Source: Massilia antarctica
GTDB lineage: Bacteria > Pseudomonadota > Gammaproteobacteria > Burkholderiales > Burkholderiaceae_D
DNA length: 64,000 nucleotides
Direction: 5' to 3'
NCBI RefSeq assembly: GCF_015689335.1
Contig: NZ_CP065053.1
Coordinates: 3,782,001-3,846,000, forward strand
The translations under genes and the position numbers were made by a program. The notes below the pieces were generated by a model, which had not been told where the DNA came from, ran no database searches, and worked only from the letters and a program-made list of their open reading frames with translations. This document shows positions 1 through 11,876 of this stretch, piece by piece (the stretch's first letter is position 1; every line of letters begins with the position of its first letter).

Positions 1-1
1 T

Positions 2-2200
<2,199 letters not shown>

Positions 2201-2217
2201 GTACCGGCAGCAAGCAA

Positions 2218-2245
2218 AAGCCCGCGGACGACGCGGGCTTTTTTT
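2218..2245 (+). terminator. Rho-independent terminator of clpA
   Basis: A GC-rich stem (AAGCCCGCG / CGCGGGCTT) with a 5-nt loop is followed by a run of seven T. It begins 18 bp after the clpA stop and also separates clpA from the convergent small gene. Confidence 0.9.
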
Positions 2246-2265
2246 ATGGCGGCGGCAAACTGTCC

Positions 2266-2655
2266 TCAGCGCAGGTGGCCCACATAGCTGCGCACTGTGG
2301 CGGCGCGCGCGCTCAGGGCCGCGGGCGCGGGCATGGACGCTTCCAAGGACGCCGCCGCCGGCGTCACCTGGGCCGACGGCGCGCGCGCCAGCAGCGGCGT
2401 TTTGAGCGTCGCCACGAACAAGCCTGCCTCGCCGAAGTAGATTTCCTGCAGCCGCGCCCCGATCTGGCGCAGGTCCTCGTCTCCCGTGGCTCCGGCCAAT
2501 TCCAGCACATGGCGGCAATAAGCGGGATCGACCCGCATATAGTCGATATCGGTCACCCGGCCTTGCCCGCGGCGCAATAGCACATGCATGCGCGACATCA
2601 GCGCAAAAGCCTGGTTTTCGAGGTTGGCGCGAGTGAGTTGCCCGGTCGTTGTCAT
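2266..2655 (-). CDS. hypothetical protein, 129 aa
   Basis: No family is recognised. The N-terminal 70 residues look helical and include a short stretch DIDYMRVDPAYC; the second half is Ala/Pro-rich and low in complexity. There is no signal peptide or membrane segment. I chose the ATG at 2655 over a TTG one codon upstream because AAGGA lies about 8 nt before it. The gene converges on clpA and is divergent from the tail-sheath gene across a 360-bp AT-rich region, so the two could share regulatory DNA. Codon use and GC skew fit a real gene, but the function is unknown. Confidence 0.6.
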   Translation of the reverse strand: MTTTGQLTRANLENQAFALMSRMHVLLRRGQGRVTDIDYMRVDPAYCRHVLELAGATGDEDLRQIGARLQEIYFGEAGLFVATLKTPLLARAPSAQVTPAAASLEASMPAPAALSARAATVRSYVGHLR

Positions 2656-2658
2656 CAA

Positions 2659-3015
2659 TTCAATCCTTTATGCTGCAATGCTTGGCCGACCATTTGCCGG
2701 ATAAACAACTTATCTGCATATAACATGCCAGCATATCCATCCGAATCGCATCGGATTAACCCGTCTTGCATACATATTGCACCATTACCTTGCATATATG
2801 CACACCCACTGTGCACCAAAACCTTGCATAAATTTCATTAATGGCGCCGTTTTGTTCCCGCGGATGCCATTGTCAAGCCCGTTGCTCAAGACTATTGCCG
2901 AGTCCGCTATCTCCATTGATATATGTCAAGGATATCGTTTTCAAAAAGCATCTAATAGCTAAGTTGCCGCGATTTATTGCCGCTAGTTTATGAAAATAGG
3001 AAACAGGAGATCCCC
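2659..3015. other. AT-rich divergent intergenic region
   Basis: This non-coding stretch is clearly richer in A+T than its flanks. It lies between the 129-aa gene and the tail-sheath gene. It carries three TTGCAT hexamers (2766, 2790, 2824), a 12-bp palindrome TGCATATATGCA at 2791-2802, and several TATA-like tracts. Promoters for both flanking genes are likely here, but I cannot assign -35/-10 pairs with confidence. Confidence 0.4.
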
Positions 3016-4608
3016 ATGCATGCCGCACTGAGCTACGCCAATACCGCTCCCGAGCAGCTATCCGCCGCACTGCATCCGATCGCTGCCGTGGCCACGTCGG
3101 TCACCGCCTTTGTCGGACGCGCCTTGCGCGGACCGGTCGAGGAACCGGTCGGCATCGCCAGTTTCGCCGATTTCGAGCGCCAGTTCGGCGGCCTGTGGGT
3201 CGACAGCGCCCTCGGCTACGCCGTGCGCGATTTCTTCTTGAATGGCGGGGGCAAGGCCGTCATCGTGCGCCTGTACCGCGCGCCAGCCCCGCTCGAGGGC
3301 GTGGTGCGCAGCCACGCCATCCTGCGCGCCGGCGCCCTGACCTTGCGCGCGCGCGATCCCGGCGCCTGGGGCAATGCGCTGCAGGCGCGGATCGACCACG
3401 GCCTGCTCTCGGAGGATCCGCACAGCTTCAACCTGTCGGTGCGCGACAGCGTCACCGGCCATGTGGAGGTATTTCGCAATGTGTCGGTGGGGGCGTCCCA
3501 CCCGCGCCGGATCGACCTGGTCTTGCGCAGCGTGTCGCGCCTGGTGACGGTCAGCGGCGAGCTGCCGGCTGAACGCCCCGCCAGCAACCCGCGCCCGGCG
3601 CACGGCCAGGGCGACGCCTGGGAAAGCGGCGCGGCCAGCAATACGCGCGTCAACGAGGGCGAGCGCGCCGCTGCCGAACTGCCGCTGACCCTGGCGGACT
3701 TCATCGGCAGCGGCAAGCTGGCCGCCAGGGCCGGGCTGTACGCGCTGGCGCGGGCCGAGCTGTTTAATCTGTTGTGCATCCCGCCCTACCTGGATAACGG
3801 CGGCGACCTGCTCGACGGCGGCGTCGACGACGCTCTGGTGGCCGAAGCGGCCGCGTATTGCGAGCGGCGGCGCGCCATGCTGCTGGTCGATCCGCCGCCC
3901 GCATGGAACAGCGTCGACAACGCCGTCGAGGGCGTCGCCGCGCTCGGCACCAGCAGCCGCAATGCGGCGCTGTTCTTCCCGCGCCTGCTGCAGCCGGTCG
4001 AGCAGCGCAGCGGCGCGCTCACGCGCCTGGTGCCATGTGGCGCGGTGGCCGGCATCATCGCCCGCACCGATCACCAGCGCGGCGTGTGGAAAGCGCCGGT
4101 GGGCATGGATACGACCCTGGTCGGCGTGCCGGGACTGAGCGTGCCGGTGAGCGACAGCGACAGCACCATGCTCAACCCGCTCGGTATCAACTGCCTGCGC
4201 AGCATGCCCGGCGCCGGACGCATTGTCTGGGGCGCGCGCACCATGCACGCCGAGGACGCCGATGGCGCCCAGTGCAAAAGCATGCCGGTGCGGCGCACCG
4301 CGCTGTTTATCGAAGAGAGTCTGGTGCGCGGCACGCGCTGGGTGATGTTCGAGCCGAACGACGACCAGCTGTGGACCCAGATCCGCTTGAGCATCCACGC
4401 CTTCATGGTCGGCCTGTTCCGCCAGGGCGCCTTCCAGGGCAAGGCGCCGCACGAAGCGTTTTTTGTCAGCTGCGGGCCGGAGACGACCACGCAGGACGAT
4501 GTCGAGCATGGGGTGGTCAACATCACGGTCGGCTTCGCGCCGCTCAAGGCCGGCCAGTTCGTACTGGTGCATGTGCAGCAGGCCGCCGGCCAGGTGCGCA
4601 GCCACTGA
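3016..4608 (+). CDS. phage tail sheath family protein, 530 aa
   Basis: Contractile tail-sheath protein of the phage, R-type pyocin or contractile injection family. The C-terminal third is diagnostic: RR.ALFIEESLVRGTRWV, then FEPNDDQLW, then EAFFVSCGPETTTQDD and a beta-rich end, matching the conserved sheath C-domain. The N-terminal part has the expected start (a P/V-rich linker, then TAFVGRA.RGP). ATG 3016 is chosen because AGGAGA lies 5 nt upstream; an in-frame start at 2977 has no ribosome site. No tube, baseplate, spike or ClpV-like gene is next to it, so in this window it is an orphan. It could be a domesticated sheath or a member of a scattered injection system. Confidence 0.85.
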   Translation: MHAALSYANTAPEQLSAALHPIAAVATSVTAFVGRALRGPVEEPVGIASFADFERQFGGLWVDSALGYAVRDFFLNGGGKAVIVRLYRAPAPLEGVVRSHAILRAGALTLRARDPGAWGNALQARIDHGLLSEDPHSFNLSVRDSVTGHVEVFRNVSVGASHPRRIDLVLRSVSRLVTVSGELPAERPASNPRPAHGQGDAWESGAASNTRVNEGERAAAELPLTLADFIGSGKLAARAGLYALARAELFNLLCIPPYLDNGGDLLDGGVDDALVAEAAAYCERRRAMLLVDPPPAWNSVDNAVEGVAALGTSSRNAALFFPRLLQPVEQRSGALTRLVPCGAVAGIIARTDHQRGVWKAPVGMDTTLVGVPGLSVPVSDSDSTMLNPLGINCLRSMPGAGRIVWGARTMHAEDADGAQCKSMPVRRTALFIEESLVRGTRWVMFEPNDDQLWTQIRLSIHAFMVGLFRQGAFQGKAPHEAFFVSCGPETTTQDDVEHGVVNITVGFAPLKAGQFVLVHVQQAAGQVRSH

Positions 4609-4623
4609 GCGGCCTGATGCACG

Positions 4624-4851
4624 CCTTTGGCGCCAGGCGATCCAGTCGGACACGCCGCGGCCCATGACCAGTTCCAGGTCGTCGCCCTTGAGCCATGGCA
4701 GTTCGTCGGTAAACAAGGTCACGCAGTCGCGCCAGCCGCACCGCAGCCGGGTGATGTCGCTGCCCCAGAACATGCGCCGCGCGCCGAAGGCGTTGAAGGT
4801 CATGCGCAACACCTCATGGGTGCCGGCGAACGGGGAGGCCTCACTCGCCAT
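4624..4851 (-). pseudogene. amidohydrolase-family (COG2159-like) C-terminal remnant
   Basis: About 75 codons on the minus strand match only the C-terminal end of TIM-barrel amidohydrolases: FNAFGARRMFWGSDITRL, then LFTDELPWLKGDDLELVMGR and a terminal DWIAW. The metal-binding N-terminal barrel is absent. Upstream of 4851 the reading frame no longer looks like this family, and downstream it runs into the sheath gene with no native stop. It is therefore a truncated relic. It probably belonged to the same catabolic cluster as the neighbouring FAH hydrolase. Confidence 0.65.
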
Positions 4852-5036
4852 GCCCGGTTGGGAGCCCAGGATGTCAGCGCGATGCGGCCGTTGGTGCCGC
4901 CCTGCGCCGATCCAGGCGACGATCAGGACGTCGCGGCCGCCAGCGCTCTTTGTTTGCTTACTGGCGGTATGAATGGCCGCATGAATGACTGTATATTGGC
5001 GAGCCTCCCCGACCAGTCCTTATTGAAAGCCACCGT
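4852..5036. other. decayed intergenic DNA
   Basis: No intact gene is seen. Short minus-strand stretches with plausible protein sequence occur in shifting frames, as in degraded coding DNA, but none can be assigned to a family. Confidence 0.3.
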
Positions 5037-5747
5037 ATGACAAACACGACAAACGCCGCCGTCCTGCTGGCCATCGATGCCCCACCGCTCACCACCTTGC
5101 CGATCCGTGGCCGCAGCGAGCGCTTTCCCGTCAACCGCGTGTTTTGCGTGGGACGCAATTACGCCGACCACGCGCGTGAAATGGGGCACGACCCGCAGCG
5201 TGAGCCGCCATTCTTTTTCATGAAGCCGTCCAGCGCGGTCGTCGGCGACGGCGTCGCGTTTCAGTACCCGTCCGGCTCGAACGACGTGCATCACGAGGTG
5301 GAACTGGTCGTGGCGCTGGCCGTCGGCGGCAGCCTGGTCAGGGCGGAAGACGCCAACGCCCTGATTTACGGCTACGCGGTCGGCCTGGACATGACCCGGC
5401 GCGACTTGCAGGGCGAGGCCAAGAAGCTCGGCCGTCCATGGGAAACCGGCAAGGCCTTCGACGGCTCGGCGCCGTGCTCGGACATCGTTCCAGCCGGCCA
5501 GTGCGGACATCCGGCCGCCGGCGCGGTGCAGCTGGCGGTCAACGGCCAAACCCGGCAGAAGGGCGATATTGCCGACCTGATCTGGTCGATTCCCGAGACC
5601 ATCGCCCATCTGTCCACCTTGTTTACCCTGCAGCCTGGCGACCTGATTTTTACCGGTACGCCGTCCGGGGTCGGCCCGGTCGTGCGCGGCGACCAGCTCG
5701 CCGCTGCCGTGGATGGCATTGGCGAGCTGCGCATCGCGGTGGTGTAA
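5037..5747 (+). CDS. fumarylacetoacetate hydrolase family protein (fumarylpyruvate hydrolase-like), 236 aa
   Basis: FAH-superfamily enzyme that cleaves or decarboxylates beta-diketo acids at the end of aromatic degradation. Visible motifs are FCVGRNYADHAREMG, FFMKPSS, the metal-binding HHEVELVV segment, GYAVGLDMTRRDLQ, KAFDGSAP and the C-terminal FTGTPSGVGPV. The length and motif set fit the small single-domain fumarylpyruvate hydrolases of gentisate pathways, but the exact substrate cannot be read from the sequence. It is intact, yet it is flanked by remnants of an amidohydrolase, an FAD monooxygenase and a MarR regulator, so it may be the survivor of a decayed catabolic cluster. It ends 7 bp from the convergent monooxygenase remnant. 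Confidence 0.88.
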   Translation: MTNTTNAAVLLAIDAPPLTTLPIRGRSERFPVNRVFCVGRNYADHAREMGHDPQREPPFFFMKPSSAVVGDGVAFQYPSGSNDVHHEVELVVALAVGGSLVRAEDANALIYGYAVGLDMTRRDLQGEAKKLGRPWETGKAFDGSAPCSDIVPAGQCGHPAAGAVQLAVNGQTRQKGDIADLIWSIPETIAHLSTLFTLQPGDLIFTGTPSGVGPVVRGDQLAAAVDGIGELRIAVV

Positions 5748-5754
5748 TCCGGGC

Positions 5755-5958
5755 TCAGGCCCGGGCTGGAAGCTGGCCGAGTCCGGCTTTGTCGAAGTAG
5801 CCGGCCAGCGCCTCGGGGGCTGCGGAGCGCACGATCGCCCCCACATGGCCGTCGGGACGCACCAGCACCCAATCGCCGGCGTTCACGCCATACGCCTGGC
5901 GCAGGTGGCCGCCTTCGTCGGCGAGTTCGGCATGCTGGCCGAGCACATGGATATGCAA
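5755..5958 (-). pseudogene. FAD-dependent aromatic monooxygenase, C-terminal remnant
   Basis: This 67-codon piece resembles only the extreme C-terminus of FAD-binding phenol/salicylate-type monooxygenases: LRQAYGV.AGDWVLVRPDGHVGAIVRS, followed by a short helix and a stop. The FAD-binding GxGxxG domain and the DG motif are absent. The 5' end of the original gene would have pointed towards 6000, but there the sequence switches abruptly to a MarR fragment on the other strand. This implies a deletion that removed the 5' ends of two divergent genes. Confidence 0.6.
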
Positions 5959-5963
5959 GCCCG

Positions 5964-6287
5964 GACGCGCTGATCGAGCTGGCCGACCATATCGGGCGTG
6001 ACTGCACGACGGTCAGCCGCCAGGTGGCGAAACTGGAGAGCCCGGGCCTGGTGACGCGGCGGGCGGGGGCGAAGGACGCTCGCGTGCGCGAAGCGCTGAT
6101 GACGGAGCATGGCAAGGCAATGACCGACGCGGTCAATATCGACCGCGAACGGATCGGACGGGTGATCTTCGCGCAATGGGAGGAGCGCGAATTCGATGAG
6201 TTGCTCAGGCTCCTGCAAAAATTCGTCGCGGATATCGAGCATTTCGCCGCCCGCGAACCGGCGAAGAATGCCGATACCGGCACCTGA
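5964..6287 (+). pseudogene. MarR-family regulator lacking its N-terminus
   Basis: The plus-strand frame contains the recognition helix and wing of a MarR winged-helix protein (LIELADHIGRDCTTVSRQ, then VAKLESPGLVTRR) and a normal C-terminal dimerisation helix pair ending in LRLLQKFVADIEHF. The first 40-50 residues, including the N-terminal dimerisation helices and start codon, are missing. Coding sequence of this family begins abruptly near 5964. It was probably the local regulator of the lost aromatic-degradation genes. A GTG at 6024 could start a short peptide, but that would lack half of the DNA-binding domain. Confidence 0.6.
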
Positions 6288-6369
6288 GGTAGCTGGCAGC
6301 GCAGGGCCGTGCAACACCGGCTCCGCTTCGATGTATTTGCCTGCCCGCGTTGGCCGGATCAATCGGCTG

Positions 6370-7548
6370 TCAGATGGCCTCGAGCGCTGCGCGCAGGTCG
6401 TCGCGCAGGTCCTCGACGTGTTCCACGCCGACCGACAGACGAATCAGCCCGTCGGTGATGCCCAGCTGCGCGCGCTGGGCCGCGGGAATGGTCGCATGCG
6501 TCATCAGGGCCGGATGTTCGATCAGGCTCTCGACCCCGCCCAGGCTTTCGGCCAGGGTGAACACTTCGCAGCGCTCCAGGAAGCGGCGCGCGCCGGCCAG
6601 GTCGGTATCGAGCTGGATCGAGATAATGCCGCCGAAGCCGTTCATCTGGCGCTTGGCCAGTTCGTGCTGCGGATGCGAGGCCAGGCCCGGGTAGTAAACG
6701 CGCATGACCTTGGGCGCTTTTTCCAGCCACGCAGCCAGGTTCAGCGCACTGGCGCAGTGGCGCTCCAGGCGCAGCGCCAGGGTCTTGATGCCGCGCAGGA
6801 CCAGGAAGCTGTCGAACGGACCCTGGATCGCGCCCACCGAATTCTGCAAAAAGCCCAGCTGCGCGGCCAATGCCGCCTGATGCTCGCCCGCGCCCACCAC
6901 GGCGATGCCGCCGATGACGTCCGAATGGCCGTTCATGTACTTGGTGGTCGAGTGCACCACGATGTCGATCCCCAGTTCCAGCGGACGCTGGACGATCGGA
7001 CTGGCGAAGGTGTTGTCGCACACCGAAATGATGCCACGCGCGCGGCAGATGTCGCCGATGGCTTTCAGGTCGGCCAGCTTGAGCATCGGGTTGGTCGGCG
7101 TTTCGACCCACACCATGCGCGTTTCGGGGCGCAGCGCCGCCATGAGGGCGGCCGGATCGGTCAGGTCGACGTAGGTGAAATCATGGCCCGCGCTGCGCCG
7201 GCGCACGCGCTCGAACAGGCGGTAGGTGCCGCCGTACATATCGTCGCCGGCGATGATGTGCGAGCCGGCGTCGGCCAGTTCCAGCACGGTCGAAATGGCG
7301 GCAAGGCCCGAGGCGAAGGCGAACGCCTGAGCGCCGCCTTCCAGGTCGGCCACGCAGCGCTCCAGCGCCCAGCGGGTCGGGTTGTGCGAGCGCCCGTAAT
7401 CGAGGCCCTTGTGCACGCCCGGGCTTTCCTGCACGTAGGTGGAGGTGGCGTAAATCGGCGGCATGACCGCGCCGGTCGACGGATCGGGCGACTGGCCGCC
7501 GTGGATCACGCGCGTGGAAAGGTGTTTTTTGCTGGTGGATTCGGTCAT
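6370..7548 (-). CDS. cystathionine gamma-lyase / gamma-synthase family PLP enzyme, 392 aa
   Basis: Cys/Met-metabolism PLP enzyme (fold type I), cytoplasmic. Key parts are the start [18 protein letters not shown], the substrate loop YGRSHNPTR, the cofactor region [29 protein letters not shown], the PLP-lysine segment [16 protein letters not shown] and the C-terminal [17 protein letters not shown] followed by IRLSVGVEH. It overlaps the upstream cystathionine beta-synthase gene by 4 bases (ATGA), so the two are translationally coupled. Together they form a reverse transsulfuration unit (homocysteine to cystathionine to cysteine). This context favours gamma-lyase activity (metC/mccB-like), although gamma-synthase cannot be excluded from sequence alone. 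Confidence 0.9.
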   Translation of the reverse strand: MTESTSKKHLSTRVIHGGQSPDPSTGAVMPPIYATSTYVQESPGVHKGLDYGRSHNPTRWALERCVADLEGGAQAFAFASGLAAISTVLELADAGSHIIAGDDMYGGTYRLFERVRRRSAGHDFTYVDLTDPAALMAALRPETRMVWVETPTNPMLKLADLKAIGDICRARGIISVCDNTFASPIVQRPLELGIDIVVHSTTKYMNGHSDVIGGIAVVGAGEHQAALAAQLGFLQNSVGAIQGPFDSFLVLRGIKTLALRLERHCASALNLAAWLEKAPKVMRVYYPGLASHPQHELAKRQMNGFGGIISIQLDTDLAGARRFLERCEVFTLAESLGGVESLIEHPALMTHATIPAAQRAQLGITDGLIRLSVGVEHVEDLRDDLRAALEAI

Positions 7549-8921
7549 GACAAAGTCCTGCGCAAGTGGTTGAGAAGGTCGAAGCGGGTAATCAGGCCAT
7601 AAAACCGGCCTTCGTCGCTGATCACGGCGGTCAGGCCGCGGTCGAGTATATCGCGCAGTTCGGCCATGCTGGCGGACGGACGCAATGTTTGCAGTTCGGA
7701 CGTCATGGTGCTGCCGACCGGGTCGCGAAAGCGGGTGGCGTCGCCCGTCACATGCAGCTGCAGGTCCGACTCGTCGAGGATGCCGGCCAGGCGGCCATGG
7801 TCGATCACCGGCAACTGCGCCAGGTCGGCGCTGCGCATGCGGTTAAATGCCGTGAGCAAGGTGTCGGTCGGCGCCACGGTGACCACGTCGCCATCGTCGA
7901 AGCGGCGGCCGATCAGGTCGCGCAGGTCGCCCAGGGCAGGGCGCTGGAGCAGGCCCTGGTCGACCATCCAGCCGTCGCTGTACACCTTGGTCAGGTAGCG
8001 CGTGCCGGTGTCGCAGACAAAAGTGACCACGTTTTTCGGCGTGGTCTGGGCGCGGCAGTAGCGCAGCGCGGCGGCCAGCAAGGTCCCGCTGGAAGACCCG
8101 GCCAGGATGCCTTCTTCGCGCAGCAGCATGCGCGCGCTGCCGAAGCTGTCCGCATCGCTGATGGTGTAGGCGCTTGTCACGCGCGACAGGTCGGCGATGG
8201 CGGGAATGAAGTCTTCGCCGATGCCTTCCACCGCCCACGAGCCGGCGTCCTCGCGCAGCACGCCGGTGTTGATGTAGTCGGCCAGGATCGAACCCTCGGG
8301 ATCGGCCAGCACGAATTCCAGCTTGGGCTGCACCGTTTCAAAGTAGCGCGACAGGCCGCTCAGGGTGCCGGACGAGCCGACGCCGACCACGATGGTGTCC
8401 AGATCGTGGCCGGTCTGCTCCCACAGCTCCGGCCCGGTGGTGCTCTGGTGCGCCAGCGGGTTGGCCGGGTTGTTGAACTGGTCGGCGAACCACGAGCCGG
8501 GAATCTCGCGCGCCAGGCGCGCAGCGACATCCTGGTAGTACTCCGGATGGCCTTTGCCGACGTCGGAGCGGGTCAGGTGGATTTCGGCGCCCAGGGCTTT
8601 GAGATGCAGGATTTTTTCGATCGCCATTTTGTCGGGTACCACCAGCACCACGCGGTAGCCTTTCAGGCGCGCGACCAGGGCCAGGCCGAGGCCCGTATTG
8701 CCGGCGGTGGCTTCGACCACGACGCCGCCCGGTTGCAGGCTGCCGTCGGCTTCGGCCGCTTCGATCATGGCGCGGCCGATGCGGTCCTTGATGGAGCCGC
8801 CGGGGTTTTGCGATTCGAGTTTGAGGAACAGGCGGCAGGGGCTGGTGTCGATGCGGGTCACTTCGACCAGCGGGGTGTTGCCGATCAGGGAAAACAGGGC
8901 AGGCTGCGTTGCGGATGACAT
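7545..8921 (-). CDS. cystathionine beta-synthase with C-terminal CBS pair, 458 aa
   Basis: PLP enzyme (fold type II) condensing serine or O-acetylserine with homocysteine. The catalytic domain covers about residues 8-310. The PLP lysine lies in NPGGSIKDRIG and the phosphate-binding loops are ATAGNTGLGLA and GVGSSGTLSG. The last 120 residues contain two CBS motifs (DTLLTAFNRM, then LPVIDHGRLAGILDESDL; and a second ending AVISDEGRFYGLITRFDLL), as in regulated CBS enzymes. The start at 8921 is preceded by GGAGG. It is the first gene of the two-gene operon. Ordinary cysteine synthases lack the CBS pair, which supports the CBS assignment. Confidence 0.92.
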   Translation of the reverse strand: MSSATQPALFSLIGNTPLVEVTRIDTSPCRLFLKLESQNPGGSIKDRIGRAMIEAAEADGSLQPGGVVVEATAGNTGLGLALVARLKGYRVVLVVPDKMAIEKILHLKALGAEIHLTRSDVGKGHPEYYQDVAARLAREIPGSWFADQFNNPANPLAHQSTTGPELWEQTGHDLDTIVVGVGSSGTLSGLSRYFETVQPKLEFVLADPEGSILADYINTGVLREDAGSWAVEGIGEDFIPAIADLSRVTSAYTISDADSFGSARMLLREEGILAGSSSGTLLAAALRYCRAQTTPKNVVTFVCDTGTRYLTKVYSDGWMVDQGLLQRPALGDLRDLIGRRFDDGDVVTVAPTDTLLTAFNRMRSADLAQLPVIDHGRLAGILDESDLQLHVTGDATRFRDPVGSTMTSELQTLRPSASMAELRDILDRGLTAVISDEGRFYGLITRFDLLNHLRRTLS

Positions 8922-9098
8922 GAGAACCTCCGAAAGCCGGTTCCGGCCACCTCGTGGGCAGCCGCGCCGGCGGAAAAAGGGCGGATCATAGACGCGTCTT
9001 TACGGCATTGGAACGAATGATTTTATGCTTCGATATATGAATTCTGATCCGATTTGCGCAAGTCACGCGCGTTTCAATGAAAGGTGGAACCCGCACAC

Positions 9099-10727
<1,629 letters not shown>

Positions 10728-10756
10728 GTTTCAATTTTACCGCAGTTGCGTTTCAC

Positions 10757-10786
10757 GTGTTTCACGATGCAACGCCGGTGAAACAC
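10757..10786. promoter_or_regulatory. probable PrpR upstream activating site
   Basis: A perfect 9-bp inverted repeat (GTGTTTCAC at 10757-10765, GTGAAACAC at 10778-10786) is separated by 12 bp. It sits about 95 bp upstream of the sigma-54 promoter, the distance expected for an enhancer bound by PrpR, and only 30 bp from the prpR start, so it could also serve autoregulation. Another TTTCAC copy lies just before it (10751). Confidence 0.6.
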
Positions 10787-10881
10787 GCCAGCAACCGTCG
10801 AGCTTGTATGTCTCGCATGCAACACGTTGAATATAAAGATGTTTCTTGCATGCCGTTCGGGCAGGAACGCTAAAAAGCGCA

Positions 10882-10897
10882 TGGCACGCCGCTTGCA
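10882..10897 (+). promoter_or_regulatory. sigma-54 promoter of prpB operon
   Basis: TGGCACG-N4-TTGCA matches the -24/-12 consensus at every conserved position. It lies 48 bp before the prpB start and points towards prpB. It agrees with PrpR being a GAFTGA-type sigma-54 activator. Confidence 0.88.
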
Positions 10898-10944
10898 ATG
10901 CACACAGCATGTCATTCCAACGCATCACCCGAGGAGAAAACGCA

Positions 10945-11829
10945 ATGAGTCAATCACGAGGCGCGATGTTCCGCCGCGCAGTCCAGGAAGAATCCCCCTT
11001 GCAGGTCGTCGGCACCATCACCGCGTATACCGCGCGCATGGCTGAACAAACCGGCTACAAGGCCGTGTACCTGTCCGGTGGCGGCGTGGCCGCCAACTCG
11101 CTCGGCATGCCGGACCTCGGCATCAGCACCATGGACGACGTGATCACCGATGCCCAGCGCATCACCGACACCTGCGGCCTGCCGCTGATGGTCGACATCG
11201 ACACCGGCTGGGGCGGCGCCTTCAACATCGCGCGCACGATCCGCCACATGATCCGCGCCGACGTGGCGGCGGTGCACATGGAAGACCAGGTCTCGGCCAA
11301 GCGCTGCGGCCACCGTCCGGGCAAGGAGATCGTCAGCAAGGAAGAAATGGTCGACCGCATCAAGGCCGCCGTGGACGCCCGCCATGACGAAAGCTTCGTC
11401 ATCATGGCCCGCACCGATTCGCTGGCCGTCGAAGGCTTGAACGCCGCCATCGACCGCGCCTGCGCCTACGTCGAAGCGGGCGCCGACATGATCTTCCCGG
11501 AAGCGATCACCAAGCTGGAGATGTACAGCCAGGTGCGCGACGCGGTCAAGGTGCCGATTCTCGCCAACCTGACCGAATTCGGCGCGACCCCCCTGTTCAC
11601 GCTCGACGAACTGCGCTCGGCCAAGGTCGACATCGCCCTGTACTGCTGCGGCGCCTACCGCGCCATGAACGCGGCGGCCCTGAATTTCTACAAGACCTTG
11701 CGCGCCGAAGGCACCCAGAAAAACGTCGTATCGACCATGCAAAGCCGCATGGAGCTGTACGACTACCTTGGCTACCACGAGTACGAGCAAAAGCTCGACT
11801 CGCTGTTCGCCCAGGGTAAAGAAAAGTAA
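10945..11829 (+). CDS. prpB: 2-methylisocitrate lyase PrpB, 294 aa
   Basis: Cleaves 2-methylisocitrate to pyruvate and succinate, the last step of the 2-methylcitrate cycle. It belongs to the isocitrate lyase/PEP mutase superfamily. Visible are the metal-binding VDIDTGWGG, the HMEDQ segment, the catalytic KRCGH loop (about residue 120) and MARTDS. ATG 10945 is chosen because GAGGAG lies 8 nt upstream; a frame-open upstream ATG at 10846 would overlap the promoter. It is the first gene of prpB-prpC-acnD-prpF, with 47 bp to prpC. Confidence 0.96.
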   Translation: MSQSRGAMFRRAVQEESPLQVVGTITAYTARMAEQTGYKAVYLSGGGVAANSLGMPDLGISTMDDVITDAQRITDTCGLPLMVDIDTGWGGAFNIARTIRHMIRADVAAVHMEDQVSAKRCGHRPGKEIVSKEEMVDRIKAAVDARHDESFVIMARTDSLAVEGLNAAIDRACAYVEAGADMIFPEAITKLEMYSQVRDAVKVPILANLTEFGATPLFTLDELRSAKVDIALYCCGAYRAMNAAALNFYKTLRAEGTQKNVVSTMQSRMELYDYLGYHEYEQKLDSLFAQGKEK

Positions 11830-11876
11830 CTAGATCGACAGTAATCAGATTAATCAAGAAGAATCGCGGAGTTCAC

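Noticed and set aside
4627..5040. 137-codon plus-strand frame between the sheath and FAH genes
   Set aside because: It is antisense to the amidohydrolase remnant and has no recognisable domain or ribosome site.
6196..8918. Two long plus-strand frames (468 and 450 codons)
   Set aside because: They lie opposite the two transsulfuration genes, have antisense composition and no start context.
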